Part shown: positions 25,224-34,085 of the stretch, piece after piece
How positions within the stretch are numbered: the first letter of the stretch is position 1
Layout: each line of letters opens with the position of its first letter
NCBI GenBank assembly: GCA_947503895.1
Contig: CANNFT010000005.1
Coordinates: 248,001 to 312,000, forward strand
From: an uncultured Saccharospirillaceae bacterium
GTDB taxonomy: Bacteria; Pseudomonadota; Gammaproteobacteria; Pseudomonadales; Oceanobacteraceae
Direction of reading: 5' to 3'
DNA length: 64,000 nucleotides
Translations under genes and position numbers: made by a program
The notes under the pieces: generated by a model
What the model saw: only the letters and a program-made list of their open reading frames with translations
Told to the model about the DNA's origin: nothing
Databases searched by the model: none

Positions 25224-27296
25224 CTATTGTTTCTCTATTAGATAATCGTAGGCATAGGCTTCGTAGTCCGTGAACTTCGTTGAAGGTGTGCTTGCAACAA
25301 TCAAATACAGTTTTTCACCTTTGTGTGCAATGACATTCGTCGTTACAGCAATGCCTGCAGATGTAACCGGTAAATCCGTGTACCTGCGTTCACCGGTCGC
25401 TTCGTTATATACCACCGCTTTTGCTCGGAATTCAGCATAGTCTGGATTATTCGTAGAAGGGTTGATGCCAAGCTTGTAGCTGACGCTTTCATCGACGCTG
25501 ACCTCATAGGCATTAAATGCCCAAGCACTCACTTTGTAGCGAGCAGGGACGGCAACCCAATTGCCTTTGGTGCCATTCTCGTCATAAAAAACAGAGATTT
25601 TGTTATCGACCTCTTCATCCGGAATAGGGCTGTCGGACTTTTTGTTGTTGCCATTCATTCGATTGAATGAACCTATTTCTGATTTTAAGAATGTATCACC
25701 GTAGTCTACGTCCCAAGTGGTAATGCGTGCAGCAAAGTCAACGAAGACCTCTCTCATATCATAACCACCATCCTTAATAACATTGTAAAATGCTTCCGCT
25801 GGCGAGCCTGTTAAAGGCGCTAAGTCAAAACGATCACGATTGAATACCTTACCCATTGCGTTATCGGCTAATACGTAATGTGTCACATACCATTCAAAGA
25901 TACTTGCACCATATTGATGTCCGCCTTTTGAATAATCAATGATGCCATCCTCGAAAACGGAATCTTGCTTGGTCCACAATGCTAGGTGTGGCTGAAGCGT
26001 ATACATACCCAAAAGCGTGTCATATGCAGTTGGCTTCATAGTGAAGGCCCCCCATGACGCGGATGACTCCGCTAGAAATTTGGTCGAGCCACCAGTACGT
26101 TTTTGATAAGCATGGAAGTTTTCATGAAGGACATATTGGTTCCACGGGTTTTCAAAGTTGAATTTGCTGACCCAAGATTTTCGGTAGCCATCCGTTAACT
26201 CGAGGTTCCTTGATTTCTCGTATTCCGCACAGAGTGCACCATGCACATACATGCCAGTATCCATTACATTGTGTTCCCAGGTCATGTCGTGCCCGCTTAA
26301 TTGGTATTCAAAACTGTCCATAGTTGTATCTTCGACGTTGGCTGGCCAATACATGCACTGGTACACACCACATAGGTAATTTGGGAACTCAGGGTTCTCA
26401 ACGACCATATCCTGCGCATCATCACACTCTTTACCAAGTTTTTTGATATCAGAGTCATTTAATGCATTGTCGAATACACGAATATCCCAGATTCGTCCTT
26501 CGTACTCTCCCAATGATAGACTGCCAGCTAAGTGACCAATCGAATTTAGATTTGCTTGCTTAGAAACAGCGTGTCCATTGAAACTGGTTTTGATCTCGTT
26601 TTCAGTTAAGCGCACAGCAATGTGATTACAAGACCGGCTTTTCATGTTGCTCTTGTCATTTAAAACCGTGACCTGATTATTGGTTAGCTTCACTTGTAAC
26701 TGACCATTTATTTCATCAACTGATAGCAGGTTGGTGTTTAATAAGTTGTCGGTTTGATTTTTTTCGTTTGCAATGGCTTTGAACGAAATCGTTAATGGGA
26801 GTGATAGTGTTTTCTCGCCAAAATCCATCTCCATTTTCTTTGCTTTCATATCGACAGCGCTTTCAAATGGAAACTCACCTCCATAGTTTCTAGGTAATAA
26901 TTTTGTATTGACTGAATGTTGGTTCTCAGATTGATCCTCATATGCGAACTGAGTAGGCACGTAGGCAAACAGCCCATCGAATGGACCATCATCAATTTGA
27001 TTAAGCGAACAGCTTGTTTCACAACGATTATTCGAGCAGGTTTCACTTCCATCACAACTGCCGCAGCTAATCGAATTTCCAGATTTGTCTCGAACAACAC
27101 CGCACTGCGCGCCTTCCGATGCGCACACGGCTACTCGGTGGTTTTCATCAATAACAGGTGCTGTATTGTTGTTACTTTGTTCATCGGAATCTGTCTTAGT
27201 CTCAGCCTGACAGCCGGATAAAATCATTGCCATTAGTAAAAAGGCAATGGAAAAAAAATCTGATAGTACAGATCTATTTTTACTTTGAATATTCAT
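25224..27296 (-). CDS. lipoprotein zinc metallopeptidase with LamG-like domain
   Basis: Protein of 690 residues from the ATG at 27296, which has AGGA six bases upstream; the ATG at 27302 is too close to it. The lipobox ends LMAMILSGC (Cys29), so it is membrane-anchored, probably facing the periplasm or surface. After a linker comes a Cys-rich segment (CGSCDGSETCSNNRC). A laminin-G/concanavalin-like domain follows (about 110-270; NLNSIGHLAGSLSLGEYEGR), then a catalytic half with LHENFHAYQKRTGG. The HENFH (His391, Glu392, His395) is an HExxH zinc site, and the Glu in FLAESSASWG about 17 residues on may be the third ligand of a gluzincin-type site. The C-terminal 150 residues look like a beta-sandwich. 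It lies 27 bases after the esterase gene in the same operon. It probably hydrolyses extracellular protein; the substrate is unknown. Confidence 0.8.
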   Translation of the reverse strand: MNIQSKNRSVLSDFFSIAFLLMAMILSGCQAETKTDSDEQSNNNTAPVIDENHRVAVCASEGAQCGVVRDKSGNSISCGSCDGSETCSNNRCETSCSLNQIDDGPFDGLFAYVPTQFAYEDQSENQHSVNTKLLPRNYGGEFPFESAVDMKAKKMEMDFGEKTLSLPLTISFKAIANEKNQTDNLLNTNLLSVDEINGQLQVKLTNNQVTVLNDKSNMKSRSCNHIAVRLTENEIKTSFNGHAVSKQANLNSIGHLAGSLSLGEYEGRIWDIRVFDNALNDSDIKKLGKECDDAQDMVVENPEFPNYLCGVYQCMYWPANVEDTTMDSFEYQLSGHDMTWEHNVMDTGMYVHGALCAEYEKSRNLELTDGYRKSWVSKFNFENPWNQYVLHENFHAYQKRTGGSTKFLAESSASWGAFTMKPTAYDTLLGMYTLQPHLALWTKQDSVFEDGIIDYSKGGHQYGASIFEWYVTHYVLADNAMGKVFNRDRFDLAPLTGSPAEAFYNVIKDGGYDMREVFVDFAARITTWDVDYGDTFLKSEIGSFNRMNGNNKKSDSPIPDEEVDNKISVFYDENGTKGNWVAVPARYKVSAWAFNAYEVSVDESVSYKLGINPSTNNPDYAEFRAKAVVYNEATGERRYTDLPVTSAGIAVTTNVIAHKGEKLYLIVASTPSTKFTDYEAYAYDYLIEKQ

Positions 27297-27323
27297 GTTC
27301 ATTCCTAGAAAGCAGATAAAATT

Positions 27324-28937
27324 TTATTGTGAAATCATGGGTTTCATGGCTTCAGCCATACGTTGGCCAATCGTAATGTGAGCAGCGGCATCAAAGTGGT
27401 AGTAACCAGAGAGGTCATCTGTTATGGATAGATTGGTGTTTTGTGTTTGCTCAGCTACATTTTTCTGACCTACTTGAACACCGTTTGTCAGGTCGCCTAC
27501 ATGGCTCTGCGAAATAACAATCGGCAGCTCAGGCATGTTGAGGTCTTTTCGGATATCCTCCACCAAGCATTTCATGTTGGTTTCATAGTTATCGCGGTTT
27601 AAGTCGTTTAAACCATCATTCCAGCCTTGAAACCAAACAAAACCAGCAATTTCGAGTGTTTTTCCTTCGTATTCTGGAAATAACTCAGCGGCTGTTTCTG
27701 GGTTCAGAATATTTGTCGCATTGTCAATGAGAGCATCGTAAAGTGAAGGCTGTTGTAATTCTTCCGCTGTTAGCTGATTGCCTACGTTCTGTGTGCTACA
27801 TGGTGTTTTCCAATCTACTCGTAAGCTTGTTCCACCTTGAACAACTTTTAGCAAAAGAATGTCATTGGAGAGGTGGTTACCCATGTAATGACCAAAGGTG
27901 TATTCGGGGCCATACATGTTGCTCTTCACGCCAAAGTCTGGAATAAGAGCCCCTTTACGGGTAGCGAAAGAAAGACTGCCATTTCGTAAACTGCCTTGAT
28001 ATTGAATGACATTAACATCTTCCCTTGGCTTTAACCCATTTGAGTTAAGGATGCCATCTGTGGCTGCTTGGGCAACACCCATTGATGCTGACATTTGTTT
28101 ATAAGCATCGTTACCATATGCGTATTTTGAGCCGTTGTAATAATATCCGCTCACCGTAGCAAATATGCGATCAGTAAGATCAAACTCATCAGAGCAAGAG
28201 AGATCGTTCAATTGACCCACTTTGCATAAGAAATCACCCAGCTTTGTTGAAACTGCGTCATTTTGATCGCCGGAGTAAGGATTTTGATAATTTTTTAGTG
28301 GAGCATCTTGATTGGTAAACAGTGACTGAATAGTTTCTTGATCAATGTCATAGCTACCACATTGTTTTCCATCGAGATCGAAGTTGGAATCTGCGTAACA
28401 AACCAATTCTTCTAGACGTTCTACTTTTGCATTATGGCCTTCCATGTTGGATTGACCCGCCATTAGAAATACTTTGACAGATTGGTTGTCTGCCACTGGG
28501 TTTACTCGTAATGTAATGACTCCAACATCTGAGTTTACTGTTCCGTCATTTGCTTTAAATGTAAAAGAGTCTTCACCAGTGAATTCATTGCTGGATCGAT
28601 AAACAATATTCGGTAACTCACCTATAAGCTCACCATGTCGTGGCTGCGTTAAAATGGAGTAAGTCAGCAGATCATTATCCCTGTCATTTCCAGTTAGGCT
28701 GATGTTTGTAGAGGTACCCGTATCTAGAGAAAGAGTTTGACTAAAAACCGTAGGGGCATTATTTCCATTTGATGGGTCTGTATTACCTGTTTTTGAATCA
28801 TCATTTGAGTCTGATTGTTCGACGAATTCACTTTCTTCGCCTGAGGAATAATCTACTTCGCATCCAGCCAATGAAAAAGCAGCTAAAGCTACACAAATGC
28901 TTAGCTTTTTCTTAAGCAAGTCTTGTTTTTTTATCAT
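27324..28937 (-). CDS. lipoprotein SASA/CE6-type carbohydrate acetylesterase with Ig-like domain
   Basis: Lipoprotein of 537 residues; lipobox FSLAGC with Cys26. Residues about 60-150 form a cadherin-like/Ig module of the VCBS type (TSTNISLTGNDRDNDLLTYS; GEDSFTFKANDGTVNSDVG). The catalytic part begins KVFLMAGQSNMEGHN, with the nucleophile Ser163 in GQSNMEG, the signature of the sialate O-acetylesterase/acetylxylan-esterase SGNH group. The block AGFVWFQGWNDGLND and the C-terminal YYHFDAAAHITIGQRMAEAM complete the site. It should remove acetyl groups from sialic acid or plant/algal polysaccharide at the cell surface. It is the first gene of an operon with the metallopeptidase. A 14-bp palindrome lies 57 bp upstream of its start. 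Confidence 0.87.
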   Translation of the reverse strand: MIKKQDLLKKKLSICVALAAFSLAGCEVDYSSGEESEFVEQSDSNDDSKTGNTDPSNGNNAPTVFSQTLSLDTGTSTNISLTGNDRDNDLLTYSILTQPRHGELIGELPNIVYRSSNEFTGEDSFTFKANDGTVNSDVGVITLRVNPVADNQSVKVFLMAGQSNMEGHNAKVERLEELVCYADSNFDLDGKQCGSYDIDQETIQSLFTNQDAPLKNYQNPYSGDQNDAVSTKLGDFLCKVGQLNDLSCSDEFDLTDRIFATVSGYYYNGSKYAYGNDAYKQMSASMGVAQAATDGILNSNGLKPREDVNVIQYQGSLRNGSLSFATRKGALIPDFGVKSNMYGPEYTFGHYMGNHLSNDILLLKVVQGGTSLRVDWKTPCSTQNVGNQLTAEELQQPSLYDALIDNATNILNPETAAELFPEYEGKTLEIAGFVWFQGWNDGLNDLNRDNYETNMKCLVEDIRKDLNMPELPIVISQSHVGDLTNGVQVGQKNVAEQTQNTNLSITDDLSGYYHFDAAAHITIGQRMAEAMKPMISQ

Positions 28938-29966
28938 GAGATAATCTCATTCTCGTTTTAATTGAGGTTTTTTCGCCTAGCCAAACAGGGTTATTTCGCC
29001 GGCGAAACAATCAAGAAAGAATTAATCGGAAGGTGGATTTACGAGTTCGTGCCATTTTTGAAGTAATTCTTTGTACTAATATATGAAGCTCAGTCATTTA
29101 GATTTGAGACACGGTGCACAGGTTAAAAGCTGCCAAAATAGCTAAAGAGAATATGTGATCTAATTCAAAAAGAAATAGATAACTCATTGGATAGTTAACT
29201 GTGAATGGTTTAACACAGAAAAACGAAATGTTTCGCTTTATGCATCTTTACTAACGGGTATCGGCTATTTATGACGTGTTTTGGCCGATTATTTTCATTT
29301 TCTCTAGCGTTCAAGTGGGCTAAAGAGGGTAATTATTTATTGTGCTGCTTGGTGCTCTAATCAGCTGTGAAGGATGTACCAGTTGGTCATGGGGCTTTAA
29401 AAAGGGCGACTGCACTTGCAAAGTGAGGATAAGATAAATAGATAAGAGCTAAAAGGATCGAAGAGCAATGGGGACAGTCAATCTAGAGTCAGCGTCATAA
29501 GTTTTGCAGTGCTAATACTTCACTTCCCTGCTTAATGTAATGTGAAAGGGAGCTGAGGGGGTTTTTCTATTTGTAGTGGCTAAAATGTTAGGGGTTCTAC
29601 ATAACTTTGATTTTATTTGGCACGTTGAGCTGACCCCTGAAAAGACGTTACAAGTAGTAGCTATTCTGGGTGTTCCTTTAGCCCTACTTCAATTGTAAAT
29701 GAATGCATAATGCGAGTGCAGCAAATACGTTGATGGATCGCATTGACCAAATATAGAAAAAAGCAGGTCGTAACTGGCCTGTAGATATGCAGTTTTGCAT
29801 TGTAAATTTGAACAGTTGTAATGAATATGCAATATATGATTTAAAATATCGCACAATTAGTGTGTCGCTTTTATGGCTGACTTTTTGCACAAACTGAGTT
29901 GAGGATATTGAATTTTTTATAATTCGTTTTCTTCTTAATCAATCATAATTTATTTTGGAGCAGCCC
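28938..29966. other. about 1 kb without a gene
   Basis: AT-rich stretch between the leftward esterase operon and the small acidic gene. Besides the palindrome at 29000 it contains one degenerate repeat-family member (TGGGGACAGTCAATCTAGAG, 29469-29488) related to the elements around the RAYT gene. No convincing open frame with a ribosome-binding site is present. Confidence 0.55.
28994..29007. promoter_or_regulatory. 14-bp perfect palindrome upstream of esterase operon
   Basis: TTTCGCCGGCGAAA is fully self-complementary and lies 57 bp upstream of the esterase start. A further TTCGCC half-site occurs about 20 bp closer to the gene (near 28970-28976). Size, symmetry and position fit an operator for a dimeric repressor. 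No regulator gene is adjacent. Confidence 0.6.
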
Positions 29967-30269
29967 ATGCCGACACAACAGGTCACCCATAATCAAGTAA
30001 ACTATCTGGTAGCAACAAACGGAGCGAATATTCCTCATGGTCAAAACTGGGAGCAGAAAGTTGTTTGTGATAATCAGCAATTATGTGATCTAAGTTTTGC
30101 AGACGCGATTGATATCGTTAATGCAGCCCATGAATTAAATAATGATATACCCGCCATTGTCATCGTTGGGTCACCAGATTCGGCAGAGGAAAATTCGTAT
30201 TTAGCTGCAAATGTCACGATATACGCGCAATCGGCTGGTGAAGAAGATAGTAGTGATGAGGAAGATTAG
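29967..30269 (+). CDS. small acidic hypothetical protein
   Basis: Protein of 100 residues. The ATG at 29967 has GGAG six bases upstream and is preferred to an in-frame TTG at 29955. It has no signal or membrane segment. The chain contains Asn/Val-rich parts (THNQVNYLVATNGANIPHG; NNDIPAIVIVGSPDSAEENS) and ends in a strongly acidic tail (GEEDSSDEED). It stands alone between two long gene-free stretches, which suggests an independently regulated or recently acquired gene. No family is recognised. The good ribosome-binding site and normal codon pattern support a real gene. Confidence 0.6.
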   Translation: MPTQQVTHNQVNYLVATNGANIPHGQNWEQKVVCDNQQLCDLSFADAIDIVNAAHELNNDIPAIVIVGSPDSAEENSYLAANVTIYAQSAGEEDSSDEED

Positions 30270-30492
30270 TCTTCTTCCTTTGGGCGCTCTCCATATAAAC
30301 TTAAAAGGTTGCGATTTTAGTTTGGCACGTTGATGCTGTAATGATAGAGCGTCCATCTCATCAATCGTTTTGGCATAGCGTTAGAATTTAGAAGACGTGT
30401 CCCGCTAGTGCTTCGATAGCGCTTTCTTCGCCCGCAGAGGAACGTTATAAACGCTAGTATAATCGGCAGGTATTGAAAATGACATTTGAGCG

Positions 30493-30526
30493 ACTAAACT
30501 TGCCCGCCTAGGTGGACAAGTTTAGT
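30493..30526. repeat. 34-bp extended palindrome
   Basis: Arms ACTAAACTTG / CAAGTTTAGT pair perfectly (30493-30502 with 30517-30526). Inside, after one C/A mismatch, CCGCC pairs with GGTGG (one G-T), leaving a TA turn. There is no following T-run, so it may be an operator, a remnant of a mobile element, or the terminator of the gene at 29967. Confidence 0.7.
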
Positions 30527-30584
30527 GTATTAAGTTTCTCATTAGTATAAACAAAGAGGTGTAATATTCATGCGTTTACCCTGA

Positions 30585-30607
30585 AAAGGCATCGTTTTGA
30601 TGCCTTT
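30585..30607 (-). terminator. hairpin after trypsin-like protease
   Basis: AAAGGCATC / GATGCCTTT, perfect 9-bp stem with a 5-base loop, 55 bases beyond the protease stop. In the gene's direction it is followed by a short T4 run; the other strand has TTTGTTT. It is a likely intrinsic terminator. Confidence 0.7.
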
Positions 30608-30661
30608 GTTTCATCCAATGTCGATTAGCGCTTAATTAAATATGAATTATATTTTTGACAG

Positions 30662-31825
30662 TTATTTGAATGTAATGGCCCAAGAATCAAGGTAGCCTCG
30701 GTCTCCTCGATAAGCATCATATACTTCTAGTTTCCACTCACCTTCTGATAATAGTCCCATTAAATTAAGATCATAAGTGGCCACTAAATCATCTGATGAG
30801 TCGTTTGATGTGTCTTGTAAGGTAAACTTGTTACCATTTGGTTCCACTAGGCTGATTCTAAGGTCTCCAATATACGTGTGTTTGATGTCAACAGCGATGG
30901 ATATTTCATAGGTGTTTTGTTGATGGGTAACGTCAATCGTGCTCGTAGCGGTTGACCAATCGCGTATATTCACATTCGTTGTATTTTCATAATAACTGGA
31001 ATCTGGGCAATCATTACCGCAGCCATCATCGGTATCAATGATGCTATCAATCCAATTAGTGTAACTGCTGATGCGAGTGTATACGCTAGGGGCGATATTA
31101 CTGCTACAGGATGTGCTGTAGCCGTAGCTGACAATACCAATCTGTTTGTCTTGACCGTTTTCAGTCACATATAAGGGACCGCCACTGTCTCCGCTGCAAG
31201 ATGTTTTGGTTGCGGTGCTTGCACAAATTTGAGTGGAAGGAATACTGCTGCCCCATCGACTAGAGCATTCGGATTGGGAAATAATAGGAAGTTCGACCGA
31301 TTGAAGAATGTCGGGGAATTCACGATTTCCATGGCTGGTATCTCCCCAACCTAATAGTGTCGCAAGGTCGCCTGTGGAACCGGTGGTAAAACCGACCGTG
31401 CTGTTATTAACGGGTGAAGATAATTTCAGCAAGGCGATATCATTAATCGTTTGACGTGAACTCCAGTTCGGGTGGATATGAATTTCAGAAATGTCTACGG
31501 TAATGCCGTCTCTGCTATCACCCGTATCCCTTGCGCCAATTTGCATTGAAAACTCTGACGCTTGCTTTCCTCCATCTACACAATGGGCTGCGGTTAATAC
31601 CCATTGTGATGCGACTAAACTTCCGCCACACCAGTGATTATATTCATCCCATCCGATTGAAACCATCCATTCTCGTGCGTATGTATCTTCACCACCAATG
31701 ACGAATCTTGATGCACTCGCATCGGAAATTTCGGCCGTATCAATATCTGCTGCAATGGAAGCATGGGATAGAATTGCGCCTAAGCCAATGGCGAGCCATT
31801 TTTTATTGAATATGAAATTACTCAT
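30662..31825 (-). CDS. secreted trypsin-like serine protease with P/Homo B domain
   Basis: Secreted protein of 387 residues; AAGGA lies upstream of the ATG, and a signal peptide ends near residue 25 (SHASIAA). A short propeptide precedes the activation-type sequence ASRFVIGGEDTYAREWMVSI. The catalytic triad is complete: His81 in VLTAAHCVD, Asp129 in NDIALLKL and Ser214 in TSCSGDSGGPLYV. After a Cys-containing linker (DDGCGNDCPDS), residues about 285-387 match the P-domain of proprotein convertases (ISIAVDIKHTYIGDLRISLV to GYLDSWAITF), which helps folding or substrate binding. It is an extracellular or periplasmic endopeptidase. A second trypsin-like protease with a different tail is encoded at 51.2 kb. 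Confidence 0.93.
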   Translation of the reverse strand: MSNFIFNKKWLAIGLGAILSHASIAADIDTAEISDASASRFVIGGEDTYAREWMVSIGWDEYNHWCGGSLVASQWVLTAAHCVDGGKQASEFSMQIGARDTGDSRDGITVDISEIHIHPNWSSRQTINDIALLKLSSPVNNSTVGFTTGSTGDLATLLGWGDTSHGNREFPDILQSVELPIISQSECSSRWGSSIPSTQICASTATKTSCSGDSGGPLYVTENGQDKQIGIVSYGYSTSCSSNIAPSVYTRISSYTNWIDSIIDTDDGCGNDCPDSSYYENTTNVNIRDWSTATSTIDVTHQQNTYEISIAVDIKHTYIGDLRISLVEPNGNKFTLQDTSNDSSDDLVATYDLNLMGLLSEGEWKLEVYDAYRGDRGYLDSWAITFK

Positions 31826-33245
31826 ACAGTTTCCTTGTCATTCATTTTAACTTTTATTTTTAGAAAATGATGTCGGTGTGTTTGCTCATCATATGTGTCT
31901 AGAGCTGAAGTGCTCAGACAATGGCTTTTGGCCAAAAGCTGAAATAAATATATCACATGAATTCCATAAGAAAATAAAATCACGTTTTACTGGATGGTTG
32001 AACGAAACCGAAATTTATCGTTAATAAAAATTAATGCGCACCAAAGAAGCGCTGATAATGTCACAAGATAAATTCGATTAAGTGTAAAAGTGAATAAGGT
32101 TATTCGATGCAGTTTGGTGAAGTAGGTGAGGGGGGTTTTGGCGTGCGTAAATAATTTGCTATCTGAAATATCAAATCTTCTTCGCAAGGTCTCGACCAGC
32201 ACGTTTTCATTGGCGAATTAGGTGTTGATTTTTTGAACGTGTCTGGGCGTCTGGAGGCGTGATTGCGTTTCGCGTAAGCGCTTTAATGGTCTTACGACAT
32301 CGCGTTAGCCAAGTCCGGCAGCTTCGATTTAAGTCCTTCGCTTGAGGGATGAAGATTTATTTCATTAACGATAGAAAAATAAATCGCTTGTTAATAAAAG
32401 CCTGATTTTCAATGGCTTGCAACTGGTTTCCAGAATTTTGTACTGATTGATCATCGATGATGGTTGGGCGATATCAGAATTTAATAATAGGCAGTTCATG
32501 ATAACTCAACCACCTTAGGGGGACGGAAAAGTCATCGCGACTAATGGAAAAGTATTGTTATTACCCTGAGCGAAATTCACTGTATGCGAAGCGTGACATA
32601 CCTGTATTTATAAAAATACGAAAAAATTACCTTCTTCGCTAATATGATTTTCTGCGCGCTATTGTCAAATTCGAATGTCATGAAATCCGCCTGTTAATTT
32701 AATCCGTTGCTACTTACTGTCTAATGATCTTGATAGGCAAGGTTAAGTATTCTTTTTTGTGACGGTTTGATGATAAAGAACTTTAATCGCTTCTCGAATA
32801 ATAAAACTTATTTCACATGGGCAGCGCGCACTATTTTAGGTCGGATTTCTTGGCTAAAAACATGACTAAATGGTTTTATTTTGAGGTTGATTTCGGACAG
32901 CACCTATTATTATCACTCTGCATGCACCTTTGCGACATTCGTTAATAGTGAAACATTCTATTCCTTGGCGCCTCGGGTAGTAAATGGAATCGCCAAAAAT
33001 GGTCAACGACCACTGTGCCAGATGACGCTCGTGTAAGGGTTAAGCGCATGTTTATATTTCATCTGACTGAGTGCACCGATCACCATTCATGTGAATACGG
33101 CTAACGATGGGGTATTTGAGCAGGGTACTTTGGAGGATTGGCGAGCTGCGCTTGAATACCGAGTTTAATCTCGGGCAATGAGAGGAGTGCAAGCCTAGGA
33201 ATTCATTCCTTGGTGTAGATTGAATTTTGCAAACGGAACTCGGGT
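31826..33245. other. 1.4 kb gene-free region
   Basis: This is the longest gap in the window. It is AT-rich and full of stops in all frames. The only frames above 60 codons (31987-32202 and 33052-33273, minus) lack ribosome-binding sites and recognisable domains. A GC-richer patch at 32240-32350 does not match an RNA gene I know. It could hold a decayed gene or an unrecognised small RNA. Confidence 0.5.
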
Positions 33246-33779
33246 CTATAGCATGACCCTGCGTGCCTGCCAAAATCGATCACGCCAGTAATAGTCATTC
33301 ATCTTTGACACCTTAACGCCTTTTTTTGACGACACATGGAGAAACTTTCCTTTCTCGATGTAAATCCCAACGTGGCGACTTTTAAACCCAGTTTTAAAAA
33401 ATACTAAGTCTCCCGCGGACAGTTGCTCTCGATCAATTTCAATACCTGCTTGAGATTGATACTCCGTCGTGCGCGGTATGCTAACACCAAATTTTTCTTT
33501 AAAGGTTCGATAGACCAGTCCGGAGCAATCAATTCCGTCTTTCGTCATGCCGCCCAATCTATGCTGTGTACCTTTCCATTGTGCATATTGAGCATAAAGC
33601 GTCTTCTTGGTGGCTGGTTGGGTTGGTGCGCCATGTGTATTGGCGCTGGAGGCGTGCTGATCTGGCGTTGTATCAGGTAGTGCGGGCTTGACGAGTGCTT
33701 GCTCAACAGATGTAAAACCACAACCGGTCAGTGTAAACAGTAACAAATATGCATGGAGCTGTTTAATGGATTGAATCAT
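33246..33779 (-). CDS. NlpC/P60 family cell-wall peptidase lipoprotein
   Basis: Protein of 177 residues with a lipoprotein signal (lipobox LLFTLTGC, Cys20). After a Thr/Pro/Ala-rich linker, the NlpC/P60 cysteine peptidase domain occupies about residues 65-177. The nucleophile is Cys in MTKDGIDCSGLVYRTF, the catalytic His is in KSRHVGIYIEKGKF, and the third polar residue is the His in FLHVSSKKG. It resembles E. coli NlpC and MepS, which cut stem-peptide cross-links in peptidoglycan. It should be anchored to the outer-membrane inner leaflet and act in wall growth or remodelling. No partner gene is adjacent. Confidence 0.9.
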   Translation of the reverse strand: MIQSIKQLHAYLLLFTLTGCGFTSVEQALVKPALPDTTPDQHASSANTHGAPTQPATKKTLYAQYAQWKGTQHRLGGMTKDGIDCSGLVYRTFKEKFGVSIPRTTEYQSQAGIEIDREQLSAGDLVFFKTGFKSRHVGIYIEKGKFLHVSSKKGVKVSKMNDYYWRDRFWQARRVML

Positions 33780-33934
33780 CAGATTATATGCTTTCTGCTG
33801 TTGGTATTAGGCACAATTGAGTATCTGATAATGTACGACGTATTGCGGGGGGCTTCAATAAGAGAAAACTCCTAAGAAATCACGAATTGAGTATGAATGA
33901 GGGGGATAGGTTAAGGCAATCTGTCGCGCTAAGA

Positions 33935-33959
33935 CGGCACACTTGCTTGAAGTGTGCCG
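33935..33959. terminator. hairpin CGGCACACTT/AAGTGTGCCG
   Basis: Perfect 10-bp stem with a 5-base loop in the 306-bp gap between the NlpC/P60 gene and the end of the peroxidase gene. No long T-run follows on either strand. It may stop read-through from the peroxidase gene into the NlpC/P60 gene. Confidence 0.6.
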
Positions 33960-34019
33960 CAGTTCTCATCAATTGCCCTGTCTAGTCGTTGGCAGAATCT
34001 TGTAGTTGGCAGAATCGCC

Positions 34020-34059
34020 ATCGAAACGGAGCGTAGATGCCTTTACGCTCCATTTCGAT
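34020..34059 (-). terminator. 16-bp hairpin after di-heme peroxidase
   Basis: Arms 34020-34035 and 34044-34059 are complementary except for one position that forms G-U in minus-strand RNA, the direction of the peroxidase gene that ends at 34086. The loop is 8 bases. It probably terminates the peroxidase transcript. Confidence 0.65.
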
Positions 34060-34085
34060 CGTTTGTTGCTTCGCCGCTTAGCGCA

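Larger units (their letters stand above)
30270..30661. other. gene-free stretch with two hairpins
   Basis: It separates the small acidic gene from the leftward protease gene. It contains the extended palindrome at 30493-30526 and the terminator-like hairpin at 30585-30607, described separately. No gene is seen. Confidence 0.5.

Noticed and set aside
29684..29890. 68-codon minus-strand frame in the gene-free region
   Set aside because: No ribosome-binding site, no domain, and a composition like random AT-rich DNA.
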